Origin: Ignavibacteria bacterium | GTDB lineage: Bacteria > Bacteroidota > Ignavibacteria > Ignavibacteriales > SURF-24 | Reading direction: 5' to 3' | NCBI GenBank assembly: GCA_025612245.1 | Contig: JAAXKQ010000002.1 | Span: forward strand, 62,001-126,000 | DNA length: 64,000 nucleotides | Part shown: positions 16,557 through 25,364 of the stretch, piece after piece | How the letters are laid out: every line of letters begins with the position of its first letter | Numbering within the stretch: the first letter of the stretch is position 1 | Notes under the pieces: generated by a model | The model's input: only the letters and a program-made list of their open reading frames with translations | The model's database searches: none | What the model was told of the DNA's origin: nothing | Program-made: the position numbers and the translations under genes

Positions 16557-18406
16557 CGCCCCGCTCCTTCCTGCTGAAAGTGGAAAGGCAAATTCTTTAT
16601 AAAAACGTCCTGAAAATCCTCCCTTCCTGAAATTTCAACGTATCTTACTTTTCCCGGGAGGCTCTCGGCCTTAAGCCTTGCTTCCTCGGAAAGCAGAACT
16701 GCAAGGGCGCCCGACAAGGCGGCGTTGCCGATAAACTTTACCTTTTCAGGCTCCATGTCGGGCAGTAATCCAAGCTCAACTGCGTCTTTACCGTTCAGGT
16801 GGTTACCGAAGGCGCCGGCAACAAAGACCCCCTCAACGTCTGAAGGCGTAATTTTAAGTTCTTTCATCAGTATGCTGATGCCGGCAGAAATTGCGGCCTT
16901 TGCAAGCTGAACCTCGCGTACATCCTTCTGGCAGAGCATAATTCCTTTTCCGGTAAGCTTTATGTCGTTTACCCCGTCTTCAGAGCGCAATATCATGCCT
17001 TTAATTTCAGGGCTCAGCGTTTCAGGCAGTTCGGCCTTAGCCCTAATTCTGCCGCTTTTGTCAATTACGCCTGCACGCAGGAATTCAATAACGAGGTCGT
17101 GCAGCCCGGAGCCGCAGATGCCCCTGGGCTCGGTGTTGCCGATTGTCTTAAGCCTCAGCCGGCCTTTCTCAATTACAGCGCGTTCAATTGCGCCTTTTGA
17201 AGCCCTCATGCCGTTTCTGATGCCCGCCCCTTCCCAGGCCGGGCCCGCCGGAGAGGAGCAGCAGAGTATAGCCTCTTTTGACCCGAGCACTACTTCCCCG
17301 TTGGTGCCGATATCAATGACGAGATAAATTTTACTTTCATTTTCCAGGTCTAGGACCGTAAGAACGCCCGTTATGTCGCTCCCGGCGTAACTGCCCAGAT
17401 CAGGAAGAAGATAAACCATTCCTCCCTTGTTAATGGAAATGCCCAGTTCTTTGGCGTTGAGTCCCAGGGCTCTTTTTAGAACAGGGGTATATGGGCTAAA
17501 GGCTATGTTTTCCGGTGTAATGCCGAGGAAAATGTGGCGCATGATTGTATTGCCCGCAATGGAGACTTTATAGACCGAGTTTTTTTCAATTCCGCTTTCT
17601 GTGCAGAGTTCGTCAATGAGACGGTTTACCTGTCCGACTATGAGCCCGTGGAGCGCTTCAAGGCCGTCTTTATGGCTTAAAATGTAGTTTACCCTTGAAA
17701 TGACGTCTGAACCGAAGGCATTCTGCGGGTTCAAGGCCGAGCCGACGGCATAAACTTCGCCATTGTTTATGTCCAGGAGCTTTGCCGCAACCGTCGTAGT
17801 ACCGATGTCAACCGCGGCGGCATAAAGTGATTTCCTTGTGTCGCCTCCTTCAACTTCAAGAAGTTTTTCTCCGTCAAGAACTGCCGTCAGTCTGAAGTTG
17901 TTTTCTCTTAAAAGCCGCGGGATTTCCTTCAGTATGTGAAAATTAAAGTCATGAATGGTATATCCTTTTTCCTTTAGGCCAAATGCCAGAGTTTCAAAAT
18001 CGAAATAGTTTTGTCCTGGCAAGGGCCTGGGAAGTTCAAGAAAGACTTTCTTCAGTCCCGGGTTCAACGGGAACCCGCCCCTTATTCCCTCGGTCATTAT
18101 TTTCAAGTCGAGGGCCCGTGATTTTTCAGGCACCAGGCAGGTAACGTCTTCTGAAATTATGCTCTGGCAGGAAAGTCTGAAGCCTTTAAGAAGGAGTTCC
18201 TCCTCTGAAAAATGCTCCTGATCAGAAGGCGTGGGATTAAAGAAGCCCTGAGTGATAATGACGGCGCACCTGCCGCACATGCCCAGGCCGCCGCAGGAAG
18301 CTTCAATTACAAGTCCCAGCTCCAGGGCAGCATCTTTAAGGGAAGTGCCTTCCTTAAAGTAACCCGACCTTCCTGAGGGAAGAAATGTAACTTTGTGCTG
18401 TTTCAT
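16553..18406 (-). CDS. RACE-type corrinoid activation protein (2Fe-2S ferredoxin + ASKHA ATPase)
   Basis: 617 residues. An N-terminal plant-type ferredoxin domain has cysteines 38, 44, 47 and 80 (EASCGGLGMCGRCAV and RLSCQS), fitting a [2Fe-2S] cluster. The middle and C-terminal parts form the ASKHA-fold domain of RamA-like proteins (DUF4445), with phosphate-binding VDIGTTTVAAKL (199-210), VIDIGTNGEVVLG and GVFVAGAFGNHL. RACE proteins use ATP to reduce Co(II) corrinoid to Co(I) on methyltransferases. No other corrinoid methyltransferase is nearby; the linked genes are MetH-type modules, so methionine synthase is its likely client. It is cytoplasmic and first in the minus-strand cluster. A small hairpin (18422-18434) sits just upstream of its start. 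Confidence 0.88.
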   Translation of the reverse strand: MKQHKVTFLPSGRSGYFKEGTSLKDAALELGLVIEASCGGLGMCGRCAVIITQGFFNPTPSDQEHFSEEELLLKGFRLSCQSIISEDVTCLVPEKSRALDLKIMTEGIRGGFPLNPGLKKVFLELPRPLPGQNYFDFETLAFGLKEKGYTIHDFNFHILKEIPRLLRENNFRLTAVLDGEKLLEVEGGDTRKSLYAAAVDIGTTTVAAKLLDINNGEVYAVGSALNPQNAFGSDVISRVNYILSHKDGLEALHGLIVGQVNRLIDELCTESGIEKNSVYKVSIAGNTIMRHIFLGITPENIAFSPYTPVLKRALGLNAKELGISINKGGMVYLLPDLGSYAGSDITGVLTVLDLENESKIYLVIDIGTNGEVVLGSKEAILCCSSPAGPAWEGAGIRNGMRASKGAIERAVIEKGRLRLKTIGNTEPRGICGSGLHDLVIEFLRAGVIDKSGRIRAKAELPETLSPEIKGMILRSEDGVNDIKLTGKGIMLCQKDVREVQLAKAAISAGISILMKELKITPSDVEGVFVAGAFGNHLNGKDAVELGLLPDMEPEKVKFIGNAALSGALAVLLSEEARLKAESLPGKVRYVEISGREDFQDVFIKNLPFHFQQEGAGR

Positions 18407-18421
18407 GGCTTTATAGTAGTT

Positions 18422-18434
18422 GCAGGACTCCTGC
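18422..18434 (-). promoter_or_regulatory. Small hairpin in the 5' leader of the RACE gene
   Basis: GCAGG-ACT-CCTGC, 16 bases upstream of the start codon. On the transcript its loop side contains AGGAG. It might affect translation, but the stem is only 5 bp and the AGGAG is too far upstream to be a normal ribosome-binding site. Confidence 0.2.
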
Positions 18435-18645
18435 TTTAGGTTTAATTAAGCTGTTTTTATGCGTAAATCCTTATCTGACAGCATTTAACAGGAATAAATA
18501 TAATCCAATTGAAATGAAGGCGCAAGGCTGCCCGCGGAAGCTCTTAATGAAGAAACTTTATGCTTCACCTTTTGAAAGCTTATATTTATATTTACAGAGG
18601 TGTTATAAATTCAAAGTTTTTAATATAAATTAGCAGAGACTAAAA

Positions 18646-19983
18646 ATGACTGAACCAACTGTAAGCGTAGGCATACTGACGGCGGAGAAAATAAGCTTCG
18701 ACCTTTACGGCGACTTTTCCTCCTTCGGTTTTAAGAATACGTTCAACGGCAGATATACTGCCCGCCTGGAAGATGAGATCATAGTAATTGAAGCGGAAAA
18801 AGAAACTTACAAAGTGACCGGCGAAATTTCCTTCAGCCCGAACGACTTCAGATCCGAATCATTCCTGATAAGAGAGGTTGTAATAGGCGTCAAGTTTCAC
18901 TGGGAGCAGAAAGAGGACCAGAGATTTGCCGGCGTGCTGAAACTTGTCAAAGAAGGCGATAAAATTACAGTCGTAAACGTGCTTCCGGTTGAGTCTTATC
19001 TTACGAGCGTTATTTCCTCTGAAATGAGTGCTACAAGCTCGCTGCAGCTCTTGAAGGCTCATTCCATTATATCCAGAAGCTGGCTTCTGGCACAGATAGA
19101 AAAGGTAAAGGAAAATGCTCCCGGTACAAAGCATGCTTCAACATTTCAGACCGAGGATGAACTGATAAAGTGGTACGATAAGGAAGACCACACACTATTT
19201 GACGTGTGTGCCGATGACCACTGCCAGCGCTATCAGGGTATGACAAAGGCTTACACCGACGCTGTTAAGGAAGCCATAGAAGAAACGCGCGGCATTGTTC
19301 TTACATATAATGATAAGATATGCGATACCAGGTTCTCAAAATCCTGCGGCGGAATTTCCGAGGCTTTTGAGAATGTATGGGAACCGGTAAAACACCCATA
19401 TCTTTCACAGGTAGTTGACTATAAATACGACCCCGAGAACCTGAAGGTGGATTTTTCAGACGAAGAGAGCGCCGACAAGTGGATCCGCTCGAATCCTCCT
19501 TCTTTCTGCAATACGCACGACCACAAGGTGCTTTCTCAGGTGCTGTTGAAATACGACCAGAAGACGACAGACTTTTACCGCTGGAAAGTTGAATATACGC
19601 AGGAAGAAATATCCAAGCTGATCAAGGAGAAAAGCGGAATTGATTTCGGCGACATAGTGGATCTTATTCCGGTGGAAAGAGGCTATTCGGCAAGACTTAT
19701 AAAGCTGAAGATTGTAGGCACAAAGAAGACGCTGACAATAGGTAAAGAGCTGGAGATAAGAAGAGTGCTTTCTCCCTCACACCTCTATAGCTCGGCTTTT
19801 GTAGTGGATAAGGAAGATCTTAAGGACGGAATACCCGCTAAGTTCATACTGACGGGTGCCGGCTGGGGACACGGCGTTGGCCTCTGCCAGATCGGAGCCG
19901 CAGTTATGGGCGAGATGGGTTACAGCTTCGATGAGATCCTCTTGCATTACTTTAAGGGCGCAAAGCTGAAAAAGATATACTAA
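18646..19983 (+). CDS. SpoIID/LytB-domain protein without a signal peptide
   Basis: 445 residues. SpoIID/LytB hallmarks: VESYLTSVISSEMS, LLKAHSIISRSWLL, then TRFSKSCGGISEAFENVW, and the C-terminal GAGWGHGVGLCQIGAAVMGE followed by LLHYFKGAKLKKIY. SpoIID is a peptidoglycan lytic transglycosylase in endospore formers, and LytB enhances amidases, so these proteins are normally exported. Here the protein begins directly with MTEPTVSVGILTAEKI and has no hydrophobic segment. An in-frame TAG 15 bases upstream rules out an N-terminal extension. An insertion of about 100 residues (KHASTFQTEDELIKWYD and onwards) lies inside the domain. Wall remodelling or an unrelated cytoplasmic use are both possible. 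Confidence 0.85.
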   Translation: MTEPTVSVGILTAEKISFDLYGDFSSFGFKNTFNGRYTARLEDEIIVIEAEKETYKVTGEISFSPNDFRSESFLIREVVIGVKFHWEQKEDQRFAGVLKLVKEGDKITVVNVLPVESYLTSVISSEMSATSSLQLLKAHSIISRSWLLAQIEKVKENAPGTKHASTFQTEDELIKWYDKEDHTLFDVCADDHCQRYQGMTKAYTDAVKEAIEETRGIVLTYNDKICDTRFSKSCGGISEAFENVWEPVKHPYLSQVVDYKYDPENLKVDFSDEESADKWIRSNPPSFCNTHDHKVLSQVLLKYDQKTTDFYRWKVEYTQEEISKLIKEKSGIDFGDIVDLIPVERGYSARLIKLKIVGTKKTLTIGKELEIRRVLSPSHLYSSAFVVDKEDLKDGIPAKFILTGAGWGHGVGLCQIGAAVMGEMGYSFDEILLHYFKGAKLKKIY

Positions 19984-20035
19984 GAAAAGGTGTATTAAAA
20001 AGATATATTAAGCCGGGAAGCTATTGCCCGGACGA

Positions 20036-20067
20036 GGCCCGGTGAACACTTCATTTCCCGGGCCTTT
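20036..20067 (+). terminator. Probable terminator after the SpoIID-like gene
   Basis: GGCCCGG at 20036-20042 pairs with CCGGGCC at 20058-20064 around a 15-nt loop, followed by TTTGACTTTT. It lies 53 bases past the stop codon. Confidence 0.55.
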
Positions 20068-20245
20068 GACTTTTAATCCCCCTCCCATTTACGAGAGAAA
20101 GGCTGTCTTATTTTTATATTGCTGTTAAACGGACAAGTTCCTATTTTTATGGTAAAGGAAACGATTTTAAGGCGGGATGCGCCTGATGATACGGGCCGGC
20201 ATCCTTTGCATAAACAACAGATTTAGAGGGAAAAATTTTTCATAA

Positions 20246-22342
20246 ATGACATTTCTTAATCCTGCAATATTATTTGGTCTTATTGCAACTGCAATCCCCG
20301 TATTATTGCACCTGCTTAATTTAAGGAAACTAAAACGCATAGAATTCAGCACACTTACTTTCCTCAAAGAACTACAGAAAAACAAAATACGCAGGATAAA
20401 GCTGAAACAGTGGCTGCTTCTGGCACTCAGGTTTTTAATAATTCTTTTTGTGGTCTTTTCATTTGCAAGGCCCACGCTCCAGGGCGTTTCAATTGGCGGA
20501 ACCACCAGCTCGGCTAAGACCACGGCGGTTTTTATACTGGATAATACCTTCAGCATGTCTGTGGTAAACGAGAAAGGCTCCGACTTTAACCGTGCGCGCC
20601 AGGTGATAAAGACTCTCTTAAATGAACTTCAGGAAGGCGACGAGGTCGCCCTTGTTACGGTTGCCGGGGCGGGTAAAGAAGATGTAAAAACCACGACCAA
20701 CCTGGCTGAATTCAGGAAAAAGCTGGATGCGGTTGAGCTTTCCTATGAAAGCGGTACCATCAACAAGGCTGTGATCATTGCAGGGGAGATCCTTTCGGAA
20801 AGCCACAATTTCAACAAGGAAATCTACCTCCTGAGCGATTTCCAGAAAACGGACCTCTCAGAGCCCAATCAGCCGCTTTCAAACCTGAGCAACATACTAA
20901 ACGACAAGGTAAAGCTCTATACGTTTGACTTCTCGGGTAAAGACGTCTTCAACCTTGGCATCGACAACCTTGAGGCAAATAACCAGATTTTTGAAAAAGG
21001 AAAGCCCGTAAGCTTTACGGCACAGGTTACCAATTACTCCTCAAGAAGCGCACAGAATACGATTGCTTCTTTGTTTATCAACGGCGAAAGAAGCGCACAG
21101 CAGAGCGTAAGCCTCGCTCCGGGTGAGACAAAAGAGGTCGTCTTTGAAACCCAGCTCAAGTCCTCGGGCTATACGGAGGTTTCAGCTGGCCTGGAAGATG
21201 ACGATATTAACCAGGATAACAAGCGCTACATGAACATTGTTGTTCCCGACAAGATATCAATAGTGATATTTTCCGACAGGGATCAGGATGCAAGTTTTGT
21301 GGCACTTGCCCTTACAGCCGCGAGTGAAAACGGCACAATTAACATTACAAAAAGAAACTTTAGCCAGGTTTCTTCTGTTGATCCTAATAGTTACGATGCT
21401 GTAGTTGCCATCGGTTCCGAAGGCCAGAATAGCGCCGGAAAGCTGAAAAGCTATGTGGCTAACGGGGGAAGTCTTTTCATAATGCCCGGTTCAGGCTCAG
21501 ACCTTTCCAACTTCAGGAGCCTGCTTTCAATGTTTCAGCTCCCGGAACCTTCCTCAATGGCCGGGAACCCAAATTCCACTGCAGGCGGAGCCATCTTTGA
21601 CAAAATTGACTTTGAACACCCGGTTTTTGCCGATCTTTTTGCAAAAGGGGCTAAAAAACAGGTGGAATCGCCGGACATTTACTACTATTTCAGGTTAAAC
21701 ACACAGGGAAAAGGAAAGAACATAATTACATTGCCCGATAACTCCTCTTTCCTGAGCGAATATTCAGTCGGAAAAGGCAAAGTGCTCCTGATGAATACGG
21801 CGCCTGTCCTTAACTGGAGCAATTTCCCGCTCAAAGGCTTATTTGCCCCGGTAATGAATAAAGCGGTTTATTACCTGGCCAGCAAGGATCACCACATGAA
21901 CAGCTTTACTGCAGGCGAGATGGTGACATTAAACCTGCAGGCTAGGATTCTTCCGCAGATAAAGATTGCAAGGCCCGATAAAACGAATGAGGTAATTAAT
22001 CTGGAAAACCAGAGCCAGAATTTTATTACCTACAGCAATACAAACCTGGCAGGTAATTACAGGGTGCTTTCGGGTGAGAGGCTGGTGGATTATTTTTCCA
22101 TAAACCACTCCCCCAGGGAGTCGAACCCGGGCAGCCTGACGCTCAAGGAGTTCAACGAATACCTGAGCAAGACTGGTTTTAAGGGCAAACAGTTCAGGCT
22201 GGACGTAAATGATAATTACACGCGTGAAATTCAGCAGGCCAGGTTCGGCTCCGAGCTCTGGCGGCACTTCCTGCTGATGGCCCTGATACTGGCGCTCGTT
22301 GAAATGCTGATCTCCCGGAGCGCAAAGAAAGACACGGTGTGA
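20246..22342 (+). CDS. BatA/VWA-domain membrane protein
   Basis: 698 residues. The N-terminal BatA segment is clear: FLNPAILFGLIATAIPVLLHLLNLRK with the RIEFSTLTFLKEL motif, then a second membrane helix (about 56-74). A von Willebrand A domain follows, with a metal-site motif DNTFSMS at 99-105 in which Thr replaces the first Ser of DxSxS. A GAT1-like segment (YDAVVAIGSEG, then LKSYVANGGSLFIMPG) precedes the C-terminal transmembrane helix (LLMALILALVEMLI). This is the common long BatA/VWA protein of Bacteroidota envelopes; in other genomes it sits beside MoxR and other Bat genes, none of which is here. Role probably in envelope stress or complex assembly, not established. Confidence 0.85.
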   Translation: MTFLNPAILFGLIATAIPVLLHLLNLRKLKRIEFSTLTFLKELQKNKIRRIKLKQWLLLALRFLIILFVVFSFARPTLQGVSIGGTTSSAKTTAVFILDNTFSMSVVNEKGSDFNRARQVIKTLLNELQEGDEVALVTVAGAGKEDVKTTTNLAEFRKKLDAVELSYESGTINKAVIIAGEILSESHNFNKEIYLLSDFQKTDLSEPNQPLSNLSNILNDKVKLYTFDFSGKDVFNLGIDNLEANNQIFEKGKPVSFTAQVTNYSSRSAQNTIASLFINGERSAQQSVSLAPGETKEVVFETQLKSSGYTEVSAGLEDDDINQDNKRYMNIVVPDKISIVIFSDRDQDASFVALALTAASENGTINITKRNFSQVSSVDPNSYDAVVAIGSEGQNSAGKLKSYVANGGSLFIMPGSGSDLSNFRSLLSMFQLPEPSSMAGNPNSTAGGAIFDKIDFEHPVFADLFAKGAKKQVESPDIYYYFRLNTQGKGKNIITLPDNSSFLSEYSVGKGKVLLMNTAPVLNWSNFPLKGLFAPVMNKAVYYLASKDHHMNSFTAGEMVTLNLQARILPQIKIARPDKTNEVINLENQSQNFITYSNTNLAGNYRVLSGERLVDYFSINHSPRESNPGSLTLKEFNEYLSKTGFKGKQFRLDVNDNYTREIQQARFGSELWRHFLLMALILALVEMLISRSAKKDTV

Positions 22343-22413
22343 ACCGTTAAAAGATTTAATTATTAAACAATTTCTGCCAAATAACAGAAAATTTGTTTAC
22401 ATGAAAGGGATGT

Positions 22414-23694
22414 ATGATAGAAAACCAAAAGAATACGACAGAAAAAGCAATACTGGTATCTCTTAATACCAGAGAATACACAAAGCATGAAGTAGAAGAG
22501 CACCTGGACGAGCTGGAAATGCTTGCCATGACGGCCGGAGCCGATACGAAGATGAAAGTTATACAGGACCGCGACAGGGCTGAACCTGCTTATTACCTTG
22601 GAAAAGGAAAAGCCGAGGAACTGGCGCAGCTGGTGGAATTTAACGATATTGACCTGGTTATTTTTGACGACGACCTCACCCCGGTGCAGGTCAGGAATCT
22701 TGAAAAGCTGGTAAATAAAAAGATAATCGACCGCTCGGGCCTCATTCTGGACATATTTGCCACGCGCGCTAAGACACGCGAGGCAAAAACACAGGTGGAG
22801 CTCGCGCAGCTTCAGTACATGCTTCCAAGGCTTACGCGTGCCTGGACTCACCTGAGCAAGCAGTACGGCGGCATTGGAACAAAAGGACCAGGTGAAACAC
22901 AGATTGAAACCGACAGGCGAATGATCAGGACACGCATCGGAATGCTGAAGGAAAAGCTGGGAAAAATTGAGTCGCAAAGGCAGACCAGGAGTTCCAACAG
23001 GAAGGATTTCTTCAGGGCGTCACTGGTAGGCTATACGAACGCCGGCAAATCCACGCTGCTTAACCTGCTTACAAATGCAGGCGTGCTGGCTGAAGATAAA
23101 CTCTTTGCCACGCTTGATTCCACGACGCGCTCTTTAAGGCTGGACAGCGGGCAGAACATACTCCTCAGCGATACGGTAGGATTTATCAGAAAGCTGCCCC
23201 ACCACCTGGTTGCTTCCTTTAAGAGCACACTTAACGAGGTTTCTGAGGCCGATCTGGTGCTGCACGTTATAGATGTTTCACATCCTTTCTTTGAGGATCA
23301 TATTTCGGTTGTGGACCAGACACTCAAGGATCTTGGCGTGGAGAAGAAGGCACAGATAAAAATATTCAACAAAGTTGACGCGCTGGAGGACAAGAGCAGA
23401 ATCGATTACGTCCTTGGAAAATACAGCAACGCAATTTTCGTCTCGGCCGAAAGAGGAATTAATATACAGGGGCTGAAAGAGAAAATTAGATCTGTCATTG
23501 AAGAGGAATTTAAGGAAGAAACAGTGGAACTGGAACTTACGGATTCCAGGACAGTCGCAAAGATACATTCGCTTGCAGACGTTATCAGTGCGACTTATGA
23601 TGAGGACAGGATATTGATTAAATACAGGGCAAATGATGCCTCATCCAATAAAATAAAAAGAATACTGCATGAAAAGACAAATCATGGAAGTTGA
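22414..23694 (+). CDS. hflX: GTPase HflX
   Basis: 426 residues. It is a ribosome-associated GTPase that splits or rescues stalled and heat-damaged ribosomes. The N-terminal HflX domain includes DRDRAEPAYYLGKGKAEEL, DDDLTPVQVRNLEK and the helical RAKTREAKTQVELAQLQY. The G domain has G1 GYTNAGKSTLLN (206 onwards), G2 near ATLDSTTR, G3 DTVGF and G4 NKVD. AAAGGG precedes the ATG at 22414. The gene lies 71 bases after the BatA/VWA gene and its end overlaps the next gene by up to 26 bases. Confidence 0.96.
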   Translation: MIENQKNTTEKAILVSLNTREYTKHEVEEHLDELEMLAMTAGADTKMKVIQDRDRAEPAYYLGKGKAEELAQLVEFNDIDLVIFDDDLTPVQVRNLEKLVNKKIIDRSGLILDIFATRAKTREAKTQVELAQLQYMLPRLTRAWTHLSKQYGGIGTKGPGETQIETDRRMIRTRIGMLKEKLGKIESQRQTRSSNRKDFFRASLVGYTNAGKSTLLNLLTNAGVLAEDKLFATLDSTTRSLRLDSGQNILLSDTVGFIRKLPHHLVASFKSTLNEVSEADLVLHVIDVSHPFFEDHISVVDQTLKDLGVEKKAQIKIFNKVDALEDKSRIDYVLGKYSNAIFVSAERGINIQGLKEKIRSVIEEEFKEETVELELTDSRTVAKIHSLADVISATYDEDRILIKYRANDASSNKIKRILHEKTNHGS

Positions 23695-25234
23695 CGGGAA
23701 TTCCCTGAGCCTGGATAAAATCGAATTCTTCCTCAGGGAAAATCCACTTGTCCGCCTTTCCAGGGAATCTGAAAAGAAGGTAAAAAGGGCAAGGGCCTTA
23801 ATTGAAAAATGGGTCGAAAACGAAGAAGTCATCTACGGCGTTACGACGGGCTTCGGGGAATTTTCAAACGTCAGGATTTCAAAAGAGGATCTTGCCACAC
23901 TGCAGGAAAACCTCATCTTAAGCCACTCCGTGGGAACGGGAGAGTACCTTCCCCCATTCATAGTCAAAATAATGATGCTCTTAAGGGTAAACGCCCTGGC
24001 CAAAGGCTATTCGGGCATCAGGCTTTCCACTATCAAACTATTAATCGAAATGATGAATAACAACATCATTCCGGTTGTTCCCTCTCAGGGTTCGGTTGGC
24101 TCGAGCGGCGACCTGGTGCAGCTTTCGCACCTGGTGCTGGCCATGATAGGGAAAGGCAGGGTTCAGGTAATTAAGGACGTTACAAGTGATGAGGCCAGGA
24201 ATGAAAAGATACTTCCTGCCTCAAAGGGGCTTAAGAAGTTCGGGCTTGAGGCGGTAAGACTCCAGGCAAAAGAAGGCCTGGCGCTTATTAACGGCACGCA
24301 GATGATGACTTCCTTTGCCGCGTATATATGCATACAGGCAAAAAAGCTGATCAAGACGGCAGACATCAGTGCCGCGCTTACTCACGAGGCCTTAAGGGCA
24401 ACCGACAGGGCCTTCGACCATAAGCTCCACCAGCTCCGTCCCTATCCCGGGCAGATTGAAACCGCTGAGAATATGCTTTCACTTATTGCGGGAAGCGAGA
24501 TCCGTAAGTCGCACATCGCAGGTGACAAGAGGGTGCAGGACGCATACTCTTTAAGGTGCATACCGCAGATACACGGGGCCTCGAGGGACGCAATCAACTA
24601 CGTCTGTTCGCGCGTTGAAATTGAAATCAACTCGGCTAACGACAACCCCCTTATTTTTCCCGAAGAAGAAGAACACATCGAAGGGGGCAACTTTCACGGG
24701 CAGCCAATGGCTCTTCCGATGGACTTTATGTCGATAGCCCTTTCCGAGCTTGCAAACGTTTCTGAAAGAAGGACCGAGCGCATGGTAAACGGCGCCTTAA
24801 GCGGGCTGCCGAGGTTTCTTGCAACCAGGGGAGGCTTAAATTCAGGGCTCATGATAGCGCAGTACACTGCTGCAAGCCTGGTTTCGGAAAACAAGGTCTT
24901 AAGCCATCCGGCAAGCGTGGATTCAATACCGACCTCGGCCAACCAGGAGGATCACAATTCCATGGGCTCCATTGCGGCGCAGAAATGCTTCCGTATAATG
25001 CAGAACCTGCAGTCGGTGCTTGCAATTGAACTATTGACTGCAAGTCAGGCAATTGAATTTCACAAGCCCTTGAAGTGCGGAACGGGGACATCCATAGCAT
25101 ATAATGAGGTAAGAAAAGTTGTGCCCCCGATGGAGCGCGACCGCGTTTTATATGACGACGTGCAGGAGGTTTTGTCCTTAATCAGGAACGACACGGTGCT
25201 TAACAGTGTGGAAGCAAAAGTCAAACTGAACTGA
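23669..25234 (+). CDS. hutH: Histidine ammonia-lyase (MIO family)
   Basis: 521 residues. It should deaminate histidine to urocanate. Family elements: YGVTTGFGEFSNVRI with the catalytic Tyr56, LSHSVGTGE with the His that marks histidine-specific members, the MIO-forming region GSVGSSGDLVQLSH (Ser145-Ser146-Gly147 in place of the usual Ala-Ser-Gly), NSANDNPLIF, and SENKVLSHPASVDSIPTS with the Glu found in HutH. It begins inside the end of hflX (ATG at 23669, or ATG 23684 giving a 5-residue shorter protein), so translation is coupled. No hutU, hutI or formimidoyl hydrolase gene is adjacent. A related aromatic ammonia-lyase or aminomutase is the alternative. Confidence 0.82.
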   Translation: MKRQIMEVDGNSLSLDKIEFFLRENPLVRLSRESEKKVKRARALIEKWVENEEVIYGVTTGFGEFSNVRISKEDLATLQENLILSHSVGTGEYLPPFIVKIMMLLRVNALAKGYSGIRLSTIKLLIEMMNNNIIPVVPSQGSVGSSGDLVQLSHLVLAMIGKGRVQVIKDVTSDEARNEKILPASKGLKKFGLEAVRLQAKEGLALINGTQMMTSFAAYICIQAKKLIKTADISAALTHEALRATDRAFDHKLHQLRPYPGQIETAENMLSLIAGSEIRKSHIAGDKRVQDAYSLRCIPQIHGASRDAINYVCSRVEIEINSANDNPLIFPEEEEHIEGGNFHGQPMALPMDFMSIALSELANVSERRTERMVNGALSGLPRFLATRGGLNSGLMIAQYTAASLVSENKVLSHPASVDSIPTSANQEDHNSMGSIAAQKCFRIMQNLQSVLAIELLTASQAIEFHKPLKCGTGTSIAYNEVRKVVPPMERDRVLYDDVQEVLSLIRNDTVLNSVEAKVKLN

Positions 25235-25241
25235 AATATTA

Positions 25242-25268
25242 CCTGCGGGAGCCTTGGGCTCCCGCGGG
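25242..25268 (+). terminator. GC-rich hairpin after hutH
   Basis: CCTGCGGGAGCC and GCTCCCGCGGG form an almost perfect 12-bp stem with a 3-nt loop, starting 7 bases after the stop codon. It lacks a following T-run, so it may stabilise the mRNA end or act with Rho. Confidence 0.5.
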
Positions 25269-25294
25269 ATCAACCTGTCATAATTTGTGCGAAG

Positions 25295-25318
25295 TATTTC
25301 TTAATGCATTAAGAAATA
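25295..25318. repeat. 24-bp perfect palindrome in a convergent intergenic region
   Basis: TATTTCTTAATG immediately followed by CATTAAGAAATA, with no spacer. It sits between the ends of two convergent genes, so it is not placed as a promoter operator. It could be a protein-binding site or a cruciform-prone or terminator-like element. Confidence 0.6.
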
Positions 25319-25364
25319 AGTAACTGTTGCCCGTCGTCTTTTCCTGGCTCCAGGCAGAGGCGGC

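Noticed and set aside
18407-18645. Cobalamin or SAM riboswitch upstream of the RACE/methionine cluster
   Set aside because: I looked for conserved core segments of both and found none; only a 5-bp hairpin is present.
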